NCBI GenBank assembly: GCA_919903585.1
Contig: CAKKST010000340.1
Coordinates: forward strand, 1 to 13,417
Reading direction: 5' to 3'
Source of the DNA: Nitrospiria bacterium
GTDB lineage: Bacteria; Nitrospirota; CAKKRA01; 9FT-COMBO-42-15
Length of the DNA: 13,417 nucleotides
Made by a program: the position numbers and the translations under genes. Positions 1 to 8,430 of the stretch are shown here, in pieces (the stretch's first letter is position 1; every line of letters begins with the position of its first letter). The notes beneath the pieces were generated by a model. The model saw only the letters and a program-made list of their open reading frames with translations. It made no database searches and had not been told where the DNA came from.

Positions 1-685
1 GCTTTACCTCTTTTACAGATGTGTTGAGTTTTACAGAGCCATTCAGTTTATTATGAAGTTCATCTGTTACAGCAGACATTCCTTTTATCGGCACTCTGAG
101 CTCTGTATTGCCATATGCAAAGAGAAAAAGTCCGTGGTCTGCTGCAATATATGGCGGGTCAATATAGCCAAAACTTGAAAATGGCTGGACAATATAATCA
201 ATGAGCTTTTTATTAAAACCCATTTTCTTCTCACAGAATTCCTGTAAGGAATATTGATGAAGCTCATCAAGCCTCTCGTCGTAGTTATCCAATCTGAAAT
301 CAAGCCTTCTGATAAATCTTTTCAACTTTAGCCATTTGAGGTAATCAAAAAGAGAAAACAGGCCGCTCTTGAACATTGCAAAATTATTAAGGCTGGTAAT
401 CTTGTTGCCGATTATTAGGGCAAACCTTGAAAGGGTGAGTCTCTCTGATTCAATGCCGAGTTCATTAATGAGTGATGCAAAATGTGGGTTGAGTTTTGGC
501 GCATACATCAGAGCGCCCTTGTTTATATACACACCCTCTGTCTCAAAGGTTGCAAATCTCCCGCCAACCTCAGGCCTCTTTTCATAGACCGTTACATCAT
601 AGCCGTCATTCTTTAAAAAATATGCGCAGCTAAGGCCAGCAATACCAGCGCCAAAGACAGCTATTTTGGGTTTATTGGTTTTCAT
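1..685 (-). CDS. FAD-dependent oxidoreductase, N-terminal part (protoporphyrinogen oxidase / phytoene desaturase-like)
   Basis: Partial gene: 228 codons are visible from the ATG at 683-685 and the C-terminus lies beyond the left edge. The N-terminus is a Rossmann fold: GAGIAG at residues 12-17 binds the dinucleotide, Glu35 ends the second strand (ribose contact) and GGR at 41-43 follows. This is the layout of the amine oxidase superfamily, which includes HemY-type protoporphyrinogen oxidases, phytoene desaturases and monoamine oxidases. The later stretch reading VPIKGMSAVTDEL resembles the segment of these enzymes that precedes the second half of the FAD domain. The substrate cannot be told from this half. 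The gene is 62 nt downstream of the amidohydrolase on the same strand. A G-rich tract 11-17 nt before the ATG could serve as a ribosome binding site, and it lies in one arm of the 697-745 hairpin. Family is confident; specific function is not. Confidence 0.85.
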   Translation of the reverse strand, partial: MKTNKPKIAVFGAGIAGLSCAYFLKNDGYDVTVYEKRPEVGGRFATFETEGVYINKGALMYAPKLNPHFASLINELGIESERLTLSRFALIIGNKITSLNNFAMFKSGLFSLFDYLKWLKLKRFIRRLDFRLDNYDERLDELHQYSLQEFCEKKMGFNKKLIDYIVQPFSSFGYIDPPYIAADHGLFLFAYGNTELRVPIKGMSAVTDELHNKLNGSVKLNTSVKEVK

Positions 686-696
686 ATCAGCAATTT

Positions 697-745
697 CCCC
701 CTCACCTTAATCCTCTCCCCGAAGGGGAGAGGGAAGGGTGAGGGG
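697..745. repeat. GC-rich inverted repeat (hairpin) between two co-directional genes
   Basis: The inner arms, 712-720 and 724-732, are perfectly complementary around a 3-nt GAA loop. After a small internal loop, the outer arms 698-706 and 737-745 pair again. The element fills nearly the whole gap between the amidohydrolase stop (748) and the oxidoreductase start (685). There is no T-run after it on the minus strand, so it is not a classical intrinsic terminator. It looks like a dispersed REP-type palindrome or an mRNA-stabilising hairpin. It may also mask the G-rich ribosome-binding region of the downstream gene. Confidence 0.75.
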
Positions 746-747
746 TA

Positions 748-1671
748 TCATATCCTTACATCACCAAAAATCCTCTCCGCATTCCTGCTGAGTATCATTA
801 TCTTCTTCTCATCAGGCAGATCCAGATCCTCTATCGCATCTATTGATTGCCTGACATTCTTATTTGCAGGATAGTCGCTTCCCCAAAGGATATTCTCTGC
901 GCCAAATGTATCTATGCCGCACTGTATAATTGACCTTGATACTGTGCCGCTCGTATCAACATAAAGCTGTTTTAAAAATTCTGTCGGGAGCTTTCCTAAA
1001 TCCTGAACATAGCCGAGCGACAGGAGCATGTTATAGGTCGTATCGTATCTATCCTTAATAAACGGTGTTGCGCCGCCAAAATTGGCAAAGACAAATTTAA
1101 GCTTGGGAAAACTCCTTAATGTGCCAGAGGTGATCAGCCTTCCAATGCACATGGTGGTGTCAAAGATAAATTCAATCACAGGCGTAAGAAGCGGATGCCT
1201 AACCTGCTCAATGCCAATGGGCTTTATTGTTGTTGGGTGCACAAAGATTGGAAGCCCTGCATCAGAGATCCTTTCAAAAAGCGGATGAAATTCCTCGCTG
1301 TCAAGGTAAACGTCGTCATAGCTTGTTGCCATCGACACTGCCATAAAACCCACATCAAGCAGCCTGCTGAGCTCATCAAGCATCTCTCCTTCTTCTGCAA
1401 GCGGTATCACGCCTGCGCCAACAAATCTGTCTCTGTGGTGCCTTATTACCTCTGCTGTCTTTTTGTTGTAAAGCCGCGCAACTGTAATCTCCTTCTCCTT
1501 TGCATTTACATGGGCATCTGTTGTGGGATAGCTTATCACTGCCTTTGCAATATGCGTCTCATCCATCATATTCAGGTGGGCATCCATATCCATCCACGTC
1601 TTGTTATAAAAAGAGGCCTTCTCTCCGATCTCTCTTGGGATGAGATGAAAATGGCAGTCAATTATCTCCAA
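748..1671 (-). CDS. TIM-barrel amidohydrolase (Amidohydro_2 / ACMS decarboxylase-like family)
   Basis: A 307-aa protein of the amidohydrolase-2 group (COG2159 type). Members are metal-dependent hydrolases or decarboxylases, such as aminocarboxymuconate-semialdehyde decarboxylase. Visible metal-site motifs are HFH at 7-9 at the end of strand 1, His145 in FVHPTT, and Asp265 in WGSDYP near the end of the barrel. The position that normally carries the catalytic His in this family, after FPKLKFVFA, is Asn197 here (FANFGG). The start codon is TTG (1669-1671), supported by AGGAG six nt upstream and by the standard DCHFHL beginning directly after it; I see no ATG that serves better. It lies downstream of the AsmA-family gene across a 116-nt gap and upstream of the oxidoreductase, so the three may be co-transcribed. 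The substrate is unknown. Confidence 0.88.
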   Translation of the reverse strand: MEIIDCHFHLIPREIGEKASFYNKTWMDMDAHLNMMDETHIAKAVISYPTTDAHVNAKEKEITVARLYNKKTAEVIRHHRDRFVGAGVIPLAEEGEMLDELSRLLDVGFMAVSMATSYDDVYLDSEEFHPLFERISDAGLPIFVHPTTIKPIGIEQVRHPLLTPVIEFIFDTTMCIGRLITSGTLRSFPKLKFVFANFGGATPFIKDRYDTTYNMLLSLGYVQDLGKLPTEFLKQLYVDTSGTVSRSIIQCGIDTFGAENILWGSDYPANKNVRQSIDAIEDLDLPDEKKIMILSRNAERIFGDVRI

Positions 1672-1787
1672 TTCCCGCTCCTGATAAAAAATAGATTTTT
1701 ACGCATTTAAATATAACACTAAGTAAGGAGGGTTTGCAACTGCAAACAGAAAAGGCAAAACGGAATATTCTATCCAGATAGCTACGG
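1672..1787. other. Intergenic gap with a short palindrome
   Basis: A 116-nt gap between the AsmA-family stop and the amidohydrolase TTG start. It holds a 7-bp perfect inverted repeat, 1732-1738 against 1741-1747, with a 2-nt spacer, and the AGGAG ribosome binding site of the amidohydrolase at its left end. I see no convincing promoter and no T-run after the palindrome in the minus direction. Confidence 0.4.
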
Positions 1788-3431
1788 CTATTTCAGGATA
1801 TTTTTCAAAATCTCCCTCACATCCTTTTCATCTATCTTACCCTTTTCTAAACCCTTAACAACACCTTTCATTATATTCTGCTGGATGCGCTTTGTCTTTA
1901 AAACATATTTGGGCTTATCGGTTGTGCCGGTGATTTTTAGCTCCACATGATTATCATCCACCTTTGCATCCACATCAAAATTAAGCTCGCCCTTTAAAAG
2001 CCCATAGGCGCCTCGGACGGCAATAGAAAGGTTGCTGCCAATAAGCTTCAAGTCATCTGTTTTTAGATAACCCTTTTCTATGCGAAAGTGACCGGAGAGC
2101 TCATCAAATTCTGCAGCCTTTCCCGCCTTTCTTGTCTTTGATGCGGCAATTGCAGCAAGGTTTACTATGACATCTATCAGCTCAAGGTCGCTGACCCTTC
2201 CTTTTTTAATAATAAAAAATCCATCCCCATCTGCCTTTGCCAACATTGTATCCTTATCCATTCCGTAAGTGTTGATGGATGCATTTAAGGACAATGGGCC
2301 TGAGATGTTTATCTTGGTTAAAGCCAGATCCTTTAATAATGGTTCTAACTGGACAGATGCTATATCAGGTTTGAGCATTATATGAGGCTCTTTTTTATTT
2401 GTATCTATGTGTATGGCAATCTTGGAGCTGCCTTCATACAATCTAAAAGTAAGCTCACTCAAATTGATTATCCTGCCCTGCATCTCAAGAGGGATTTTAA
2501 TCTCAGTCAATCTTATGCGGCCAGTCTTTTTATTTTCATCAGCAGGGCCAAATATATAACTGTACTCCAGATTGCCCAGATTAATCTTCCCTGCAATGGC
2601 AGGATCCCCTGCCTTGCCTTTGATTATTATATCTCCAAAACCATGGCCGGATAATTTATTGTCCTTGGTCAATCCAAAAAAAGAGTTGTATGGTGAAAGA
2701 TCAATATCCTTTGTCTTTAGAACAATATTTACAGGCATCCCTTTAACATCAATTGCCCCGCCAACAGGGCCGACTGTGCCGGTTAATTCTATCTTTGAAG
2801 GCTTAGAATTGTCCATGTCCAGCAATGCCGTCCCATTTATATTTATGGCATTATTCAGGGAGATATCCCTTGCCCTTATATCAAGCCCTTTTATACTTAA
2901 AAGGCTTACAGGTTTTTTTGAGGAGATATCCTGCAGCCTGACCTTTCCGTTTTTAATCTCCATATCAGAGACAAGCAGGGCAGCCCAGATTTTAAATGAT
3001 ATATCATCCTTTCCTTCAGGTTCTGATGGTTTCTTGGTTTTTAACTTATCACCCTCTGCTGCTTGAGAGGCATTCCAGCTTCCTTCTCTATCCCTTTTCA
3101 ATAGCAGTGATGGTTTGTCAATAATAATCCTGCTAAACTCTATCCTCCCTTTAAGCAGAGGCAGAAGGCTTAATCTTAGCCTTAGACTGTCTACTCCAAG
3201 GAGGTCTTCATCCACCTTTATATCCTTAAGCCCTACACCAATACCTGTGATGGTGGTGAGCCTTATATCACCGATGGACACCTTCCTGTTTAATGCCCTT
3301 CCTGACTCCCTTGCTGCAGCCTCTCTATAATTATTGAGGTCCACAATATATGGAAGAAAAAGGAGGGCTGAAAAAAGTAGTATGACGAGTGAAAGAAATA
3401 TTAAGCCTGTTATCTTAAAAACCCTTTTCAT
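1788..3431 (-). CDS. AsmA family protein
   Basis: A 547-aa protein with one N-terminal membrane anchor (about residues 7-29, after Met-Lys-Arg) and a long periplasmic part made of alternating short beta strands. The region right after the anchor (VDLNNYREAAARESGRALNRKVSIGDI) has the classic AsmA N-terminal pattern. The C-terminal part, about 380-520, with SDLELIDVIVNLAAIA, a GHFRIEKGYLKTDDL segment and LNFDVDAKVDD, matches the AsmA-like C-terminal domain. Proteins of this family are bridge-like envelope proteins linked to phospholipid transport or assembly at the outer membrane. The last 30 residues are Lys-rich and hydrophilic. Its ATG overlaps the yihY-type stop codon by 4 nt (ATGA), which implies translational coupling. 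Family is confident; the lipid or protein cargo is unknown. Confidence 0.9.
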   Translation of the reverse strand: MKRVFKITGLIFLSLVILLFSALLFLPYIVDLNNYREAAARESGRALNRKVSIGDIRLTTITGIGVGLKDIKVDEDLLGVDSLRLRLSLLPLLKGRIEFSRIIIDKPSLLLKRDREGSWNASQAAEGDKLKTKKPSEPEGKDDISFKIWAALLVSDMEIKNGKVRLQDISSKKPVSLLSIKGLDIRARDISLNNAININGTALLDMDNSKPSKIELTGTVGPVGGAIDVKGMPVNIVLKTKDIDLSPYNSFFGLTKDNKLSGHGFGDIIIKGKAGDPAIAGKINLGNLEYSYIFGPADENKKTGRIRLTEIKIPLEMQGRIINLSELTFRLYEGSSKIAIHIDTNKKEPHIMLKPDIASVQLEPLLKDLALTKINISGPLSLNASINTYGMDKDTMLAKADGDGFFIIKKGRVSDLELIDVIVNLAAIAASKTRKAGKAAEFDELSGHFRIEKGYLKTDDLKLIGSNLSIAVRGAYGLLKGELNFDVDAKVDDNHVELKITGTTDKPKYVLKTKRIQQNIMKGVVKGLEKGKIDEKDVREILKNILK

Positions 3432-4297
3432 CTTCTCACTGCCTGTTTTCTAAGTGTTACGTGGCGTTTTTGACTGCCTAATTGATATACCACCTCTGCG
3501 CCATATAGTAAGATGGATGCAGAGTAGTATATCCATGACAGGAACACAACTATTGTGGTAAGAGAGCCATAAAGGCTTTTATAATGCGCCACATTACCCA
3601 TATACCATGTGAAGAGATGCTTTGCCGCTTCCCACAGGATAGCTGTGAGGAGGGCGCCTCTCCCTGCATTACTTAGCGCAACCTTTGTATTCGGCAGGAA
3701 TTTATATATCCATACCAGCGACAGGAATACGAGGGTGAAGGGGATTATATAATTTATCAGGGTGTCATGGATAAGAAGAAAATTTATGGATATGTCTATA
3801 TATGGGATATCTGCAAGGTCCATCTTCATGTCTTTTAACAGCCTTGTTACAGATGTGATGCTTGTTGAGATAAAATAGAGTATCCCGGATAGGACGACCA
3901 TCAGGATAGAGAGGATTGTTGTATAGATAAAGGTTCTTAATTTTTTTGTCTTGAATGCCATATTAATGGCATATTCAATGGAATAGAATACCTGAATGGC
4001 CATCCAGAAGAATATGGCGCCATTAATCACATTTAAAAGGCCTGCTGCCCCTGATATCCTTTTTAGCTCCTTTATCATGGATGGGTCTAACTGCGGAAAG
4101 AATGTCTTGAAGAATGGCACAAGATGCCTATTGACCTCCTCAGCCGTGCCGAGCAAAGATATGAGGACTGATATAATAATAATTAAAAGCGGAAATAAAG
4201 ACATCAGGGCAAAGTAGGATATGGCCGCTGCATGGGTAAAGCAGTCGTCCCGCCAGAAATCAATCATGGCCCTAATGAGAAGTTTAATTGACTTCAT
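3428..4297 (-). CDS. YihY/virulence factor BrkB family inner-membrane protein
   Basis: A 289-aa polytopic membrane protein. The N-terminus (FWRDDCFTHAAAISYFALMSLFPLL) is the hallmark of the YihY/BrkB family, once mislabelled RNase BN. Hydrophobic segments lie at about residues 29-51, 88-108, 127-148, 173-198, 205-230 and 240-262, consistent with six helices. The motif GSLTTIVVFLSWIYYSASILLYGAE near the end is the conserved family signature. I start it at the ATG at 4295-4297; an in-frame TTG at 4328-4330 would add 11 residues but sits 14 nt from the nearest AAGGAG. Neither start has an ideal ribosome binding site. The molecular role of the family is unsettled; pairing with an AsmA-family gene suggests an envelope or lipid-transport context. 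Confidence 0.88.
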   Translation of the reverse strand: MKSIKLLIRAMIDFWRDDCFTHAAAISYFALMSLFPLLIIIISVLISLLGTAEEVNRHLVPFFKTFFPQLDPSMIKELKRISGAAGLLNVINGAIFFWMAIQVFYSIEYAINMAFKTKKLRTFIYTTILSILMVVLSGILYFISTSITSVTRLLKDMKMDLADIPYIDISINFLLIHDTLINYIIPFTLVFLSLVWIYKFLPNTKVALSNAGRGALLTAILWEAAKHLFTWYMGNVAHYKSLYGSLTTIVVFLSWIYYSASILLYGAEVVYQLGSQKRHVTLRKQAVRR

Positions 4298-4387
4298 TAG
4301 TAAGCAGCGCCTATTGTGAATTTTCTGCAACGCAAAATAAAAAACTCCTTAATTTTGCAATTTGCAATTTTCATTTTTCAATTCACC
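4298..4387. repeat. AT-rich intergenic sequence with short TTGCAA direct repeats
   Basis: Between the der stop and the yihY-type gene, 4351-4380 consists of repeated TTTTGCAA/TTTGCAA/TTTTC units; TTGCAA is itself palindromic. It holds an AAGGAG-like stretch on the minus strand at 4345-4350. It could be a low-complexity spacer or a copy of a dispersed intergenic repeat. No promoter or terminator stands out. Confidence 0.4.
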
Positions 4388-5710
4388 CTACCTCTTCTTT
4401 CTTAAAAATATCTTGATAGTTGTGCCTTTAAAGACAAATGCCTCGCGAAGCCTGTTTTCTATATAACGACGATAATCCTCTGAAACAGCCTCGGGATAGT
4501 TGCAGAAGATAACAAAGGCCGGCGGTCTTATTGATACCTGTGTAATATAGAAGAACTTTACCTCCCTTCCACGATACATGGGGTGCGAGTGGCTTGCCTT
4601 AATTGAGTCAAATGCCCTGTTTAAGTCCCCTGTGGTTATTCGTTTTGAATATTCAGATAGCACCTCATCAATCAGAGGATATATCTTTGCCACACGTTGT
4701 TTTGTCTGTGCTGATATATATATTATTGGCGCGTAGTTCATAAAATGGAGTTTTGTATTTATTGCCTTGCTGTATTGGTCTGCGGTTTTTGTGTCCTTTT
4801 CAACCAAGTCCCATTTATTTACTGCTACTATACTGCCCTTGCCTGCATCCCTTATGTATCCTGCGATCTTCAAGTCCTGGTCTGTCATGCCCTCAAAGCC
4901 GTCTATTATCAGGATTGCAATATCGCATCTGTCAATGCTCCTGAATGAGCGGAGCGTGCTGTACCATTCCACATCCTCAGCAATCTTTGCCTTTTTTCTT
5001 ATGCCGGCAGTGTCAATCAGGAGGTAGTCCTTCTTATTATACCTTACCAAGGCATCAATAGAATCCCTCGTTGTTCCGGGGGTCTCGCTGGTAATCATCC
5101 TCTCCTTACCGAAAAGCGTATTTACAAGTGTAGACTTGCCTACATTCGGCCTTCCAACAATGGCAACCTTTGGCGCTGCCATAGCAGCCTCTTCTTCAAC
5201 CTCCTTCTCGGCTTTAGGTATATAGCCGCATGCCTCATCAAGGAGGTCGCCAATGCCGAGGCCGTGCTCTGCAGAGACAGGAAAAAACCTTTCAACACCA
5301 AGTGAATAGAACTCAGGGAGGAGCGCCTCCCTCTTTAAGCTGTCAATCTTGTTTACAGCATAAATAACAGGTTTTTCAATCTTTCTGAGATAAACGGTTA
5401 TCTCCTCGTCTATCGGCGACAGCCCTTCCCTGCCGTCCATAAGGAATATTATTACATCTGCCTCAGAAATGGCAATCTCTGTCTGCCTTTTTACAAGCTG
5501 AAAAATATTATCTGCAGCAGTGGGTTCAAAGCCTCCGGTATCAATAAGGATGAATTCCTTATCAAGCCATGAGGCATTTGCATAATTTCTGTCCCTTGTT
5601 ACACCGGGGATGTCCTTCACAATAGCAACCGGCCTTCCAACAATGCGGTTAAAGAGCGTGGACTTTCCGACATTCGGCCTTCCAATAATCGCAACAACAG
5701 GTTTATTCAT
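4388..5710 (-). CDS. der: Ribosome-assembly GTPase Der (EngA)
   Basis: A 440-aa protein with two tandem GTPase domains, unique to Der. The first has the P-loop GRPNVGKS at 10-17, DTGG (G3) near 57 and NKID (G4) near 118. The second has GRPNVGKS at 186-193, DTAG near 233 and NKWD near 297. The C-terminal part (about 350-440) is the KH-like domain, ending in the basic tail FLRKKR. Der binds the 50S subunit precursor and is needed for late large-subunit assembly. The length is normal (about 430-500 aa). The gene starts with ATG and has no Shine-Dalgarno sequence; a promoter-like -10 box ends 6 nt before the ATG. It is divergent from leuS and heads the minus-strand gene string. Confidence 0.97.
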   Translation of the reverse strand: MNKPVVAIIGRPNVGKSTLFNRIVGRPVAIVKDIPGVTRDRNYANASWLDKEFILIDTGGFEPTAADNIFQLVKRQTEIAISEADVIIFLMDGREGLSPIDEEITVYLRKIEKPVIYAVNKIDSLKREALLPEFYSLGVERFFPVSAEHGLGIGDLLDEACGYIPKAEKEVEEEAAMAAPKVAIVGRPNVGKSTLVNTLFGKERMITSETPGTTRDSIDALVRYNKKDYLLIDTAGIRKKAKIAEDVEWYSTLRSFRSIDRCDIAILIIDGFEGMTDQDLKIAGYIRDAGKGSIVAVNKWDLVEKDTKTADQYSKAINTKLHFMNYAPIIYISAQTKQRVAKIYPLIDEVLSEYSKRITTGDLNRAFDSIKASHSHPMYRGREVKFFYITQVSIRPPAFVIFCNYPEAVSEDYRRYIENRLREAFVFKGTTIKIFLRKKR

Positions 5711-5716
5711 TACTTA

Positions 5717-5745
5717 AATTTATCACACACATCTTTTTTCTTCAA
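5717..5745 (-). promoter_or_regulatory. Candidate der promoter, probably giving a leaderless mRNA
   Basis: On the minus strand, TTGAAG (5740-5745) and TAAATT (5717-5722) are separated by 17 nt. The -10 box is followed by only 6 nt before the der ATG, so transcription would be expected to begin at or next to the A of the start codon. This agrees with the lack of a ribosome binding site. Inferred from sequence only. Confidence 0.4.
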
Positions 5746-5764
5746 GTGAATAAGATAAACCCAC

Positions 5765-5793
5765 TTGCTAATTTTTTTTTATTGTGTTAATTT
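5765..5793 (+). promoter_or_regulatory. Candidate leuS promoter
   Basis: TTGCTA (5765-5770) and TAATTT (5788-5793) are separated by 17 nt, most of it a T-run. Transcription would start near 5800, inside the left arm of the palindrome at 5792-5826, so the palindrome could act as a DNA operator over the start site. The match to consensus is moderate. Confidence 0.4.
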
Positions 5794-5826
5794 TACCCCG
5801 TTAGAAGGTTTTTCTAACGGGGTAAA
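5792..5826. repeat. Perfect 15-bp inverted repeat in the leuS 5' region
   Basis: The arms 5792-5806 and 5812-5826 are exact reverse complements around a 5-nt GGTTT loop. The right arm ends 8 nt before the leuS ATG and contains the only G-rich stretch (5819-5822) near the start codon. There is no T-run after it on the plus strand, so it is not a terminator. It could be an operator, a 5' UTR hairpin that limits ribosome access, or a dispersed palindromic element. Confidence 0.85.
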
Positions 5827-5834
5827 CACACATT

Positions 5835-8402
5835 ATGGAAAAGAAATACACTCCAAAAGAGATGGAGCCAAAATGGCAGGGCTATTGGGAGAATAAAAAG
5901 CTCTTTACTGCAAAGGAAGACCCTAAAAAAAGGAAATATTACTGCCTTGAGATGTTTCCGTATCCATCTGGCAGGATACACATGGGACATGTGCGGAATT
6001 ATGTTATTGGCGATGTAATTGCACGATATAAGATGATGCAGGGCTTCTCGGTCATCCACCCAATGGGATGGGATGCATTTGGTATGCCTGCGGAGAATGC
6101 TGCTATTGAAAAGGGGATACATCCGGCAAAATGGACTTATGAGAATATCGCCAATATGAAGGCACAGATAAAGAAGCTTGGCTTGAGCTATGATTGGAAC
6201 AGGGAGGTTGCAACCTGCGATGAGGATTATTATAAGTGGAACCAGTGGCTTTTTTTAAAGATGTATGAAAAGGGGATTGCATATAAAAAGAGGTCATTTG
6301 TAAACTGGTGTCCTTCATGCGAAACAGTCCTTGCCAATGAGCAGGTGGAGGACGGAAGTTGTTGGAGATGCAGTTCCATTGTTGGCCAGAAGGAGCTTGA
6401 GCAGTGGTTCTTTAAGATTACTGATTATGCAGAGGAGCTTTTATCTTGCACAGAAAAACTTCCCGGCTGGCCTGAAAATGTCCTTGCAATGCAGAGGAAC
6501 TGGATCGGCAGGAGTACAGGCGCAGAGATAGATTTTAAAATAGCAGGCACAAACGAGAAGATTACTGTCTTTACAACAAGGCAAGATACGCTCTTTGGCG
6601 CTACCTTTATGAGCATCGCGCCTGAGCATCCTTTGGTTAAGAAGCTGATTAAGGGAAAGAAGACTGAAAAAGAGGTGATGGCCTTTGTAGAGCGCATTAT
6701 GCATGAGGATAAAATAATGCGCACAGCAGAGGGGATGGAAAAGGAAGGGATATTTACAGGCGCCTATGCAATAAACCCCATGACTAAAAAAGAGATGCCA
6801 ATATGGGTTGCAAATTTCGTCCTGATGGAATACGGCACAGGCGCTGTAATGGCAGTTCCATGCCACGATACCCGTGACTTTGCATTTGCAAAAAAGTATA
6901 ACCTGCCAATACAGCTTGTGATTCAGAACCCAGTAGGGACGCTTACACTTGATAATATGAAGGATGCCTATGTGGACGAGGGCTATCTAATAAATTCAGG
7001 CGAGTTTAATAATCTCAAAACAGCAGAGGCAAAGGAGAGGATAGCTGATTATCTTGAGAAGGAAGGGATGGGAAAGAGGAGTATAAATTACCGCCTGAGG
7101 GACTGGGGCATATCAAGGCAACGTTACTGGGGCACGCCCATACCTATAATATATTGCGATAAATGCGGCACAGTAACTGTGCCAGAAAAAGATTTGCCAG
7201 TAAAATTACCAAAGGATGTGGCCTTTACAGGAAAAGGCGCCTCACCGCTTTTGGATGCAAAGGGTTTTGTAGATGTAAAGTGCCCAAAGTGTAATGGCAG
7301 TGCAAAGCGGGAGACAGATACAATGGATACCTTTGTGGATTCGTCATGGTATTTTCTCCGCTACACATCAGCAAAGGATGATACCCGGCCATTTGATCCT
7401 GAAAAGGTGAAATACTGGATGCCTGTTGACCAGTATATCGGCGGCATTGAGCATGCAGTCATGCATCTTTTATATTCAAGATTTTTTACAAAGGTAATAA
7501 GGGATCTTGGATTGATTAAGATTGACGAACCCTTTACAAACCTCCTTACACAGGGTATGGTGTGTAAAGAGACACTAAGATGCCCTGAGCATGGGTGGCT
7601 ATTTCCAGAGGATGTAAAGGATAATAGATGCGCCACTTGCGGAAAAGAGGTTGAGAGGGGCCGTGTTGAGAAGATGTCCAAGTCAAAGAAGAATGTTGTT
7701 GACCCTGATAAACTTATAGATAATTACGGCGCAGATACGGTGAGGCTTTTTTCACTTTTTGCAGCGCCGCCTGAGAAGTACCTTGAATGGAGTGATCAGG
7801 GGGTGGATGGTGCATGGAGGTTTTTAAGCAGGGTCTGGGTTCTTGTTCAAAAAAATAGTGATATAATAAAGGATGTAAAAGGCAAGATAGAAATTTCAGA
7901 ATTGGATAGCGCAGAGAGAGGGCTATACAGAAAGACGCATCTCACAATAAAAAAGGTTACAGAGGATATAGAAAGGGATTTTCATTTTAATACTGCTATT
8001 GCCGCTATGATGGAGCTGGTGAATGAAATATCAGGAGGCAGCGAGGGAAAGGTTGTGCAGGCAGAGGTTTTAAAGGCTGCCCTTGAGACATTAATTATTC
8101 TCCTTTCACCATTTGCCCCGCATATATCCGAGGAGCTCTGGTCTGTGCTCGGGAATAAAGGCTCTGTTATGGATATCCCATGGCCGAAATATAATGAAGG
8201 CGCAATTAAGACAGAGGATGTGCTTATTGTCATCCAGATAAACGGGAAGTTAAGGGGAAAGATAACCCTTTCAGCAGGCGCAGCAGAGGACGAAGTTAAA
8301 AAGGGCGCACTTGAGGATGAGCGGATTAAGGAGCTAATTGCCGGGAAGGCTATAAGAAAGGTAATAGTAGTGAAGGATAAGCTTGTTAATATTGTGGTAT
8401 AA
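5835..8402 (+). CDS. leuS: Leucyl-tRNA synthetase
   Basis: An 855-aa class I aminoacyl-tRNA synthetase that charges tRNA-Leu in the cytoplasm. The HIGH signature is HMGH at 49-52 and KMSKS is at 613-617. The CP1 editing domain carries the T-rich TTRQDTLFG near 248 and the [12 protein letters not shown] segment at 334-345, whose Asp345 is the conserved editing residue that contacts the amino group. Three Cys-rich knuckles are visible: C159/C162 with C176/C179, C441/C444 with C483/C486, and C583/H586 with C599/C602 just before KMSKS, all plausible zinc sites. The C-terminus ends with the small domain that contacts the tRNA ([12 protein letters not shown]). Length is normal. No clear Shine-Dalgarno sequence precedes the ATG; a perfect inverted repeat occupies that region. 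First gene of a leuS-lptE-holA run. Confidence 0.98.
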   Translation: MEKKYTPKEMEPKWQGYWENKKLFTAKEDPKKRKYYCLEMFPYPSGRIHMGHVRNYVIGDVIARYKMMQGFSVIHPMGWDAFGMPAENAAIEKGIHPAKWTYENIANMKAQIKKLGLSYDWNREVATCDEDYYKWNQWLFLKMYEKGIAYKKRSFVNWCPSCETVLANEQVEDGSCWRCSSIVGQKELEQWFFKITDYAEELLSCTEKLPGWPENVLAMQRNWIGRSTGAEIDFKIAGTNEKITVFTTRQDTLFGATFMSIAPEHPLVKKLIKGKKTEKEVMAFVERIMHEDKIMRTAEGMEKEGIFTGAYAINPMTKKEMPIWVANFVLMEYGTGAVMAVPCHDTRDFAFAKKYNLPIQLVIQNPVGTLTLDNMKDAYVDEGYLINSGEFNNLKTAEAKERIADYLEKEGMGKRSINYRLRDWGISRQRYWGTPIPIIYCDKCGTVTVPEKDLPVKLPKDVAFTGKGASPLLDAKGFVDVKCPKCNGSAKRETDTMDTFVDSSWYFLRYTSAKDDTRPFDPEKVKYWMPVDQYIGGIEHAVMHLLYSRFFTKVIRDLGLIKIDEPFTNLLTQGMVCKETLRCPEHGWLFPEDVKDNRCATCGKEVERGRVEKMSKSKKNVVDPDKLIDNYGADTVRLFSLFAAPPEKYLEWSDQGVDGAWRFLSRVWVLVQKNSDIIKDVKGKIEISELDSAERGLYRKTHLTIKKVTEDIERDFHFNTAIAAMMELVNEISGGSEGKVVQAEVLKAALETLIILLSPFAPHISEELWSVLGNKGSVMDIPWPKYNEGAIKTEDVLIVIQINGKLRGKITLSAGAAEDEVKKGALEDERIKELIAGKAIRKVIVVKDKLVNIVV

Positions 8403-8403
8403 T
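8395..8403 (+). promoter_or_regulatory. Possible extended -10 promoter element before lptE
   Basis: TGGTATAAT at 8395-8403 overlaps the leuS stop codon and matches the extended -10 form TGnTATAAT exactly. No good -35 box is present at the right distance. If used, it would start transcription near 8410 and give lptE a leader of about 20 nt, independent of leuS. Confidence 0.3.
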
Positions 8404-8430
8404 TAGACAAATCAAAATGTAAAAATAAAT

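Noticed and set aside
1732..1747. Short palindrome as a terminator for the AsmA-family gene
   Set aside because: Only 7 bp with a 2-nt loop and no T-run after it on the minus strand; recorded only as part of the gap description.
5771..5826. T-run followed by a strong hairpin, read as an intrinsic terminator
   Set aside because: On the plus strand the T-run comes before the hairpin, not after it, and in the minus direction the hairpin is followed by A-rich sequence. Neither direction gives a hairpin followed by U's.
5746..5834. T-box leader regulating leuS
   Set aside because: The gap is too short and lacks the T-box sequence and an antiterminator/terminator pair; it holds only a simple palindrome.
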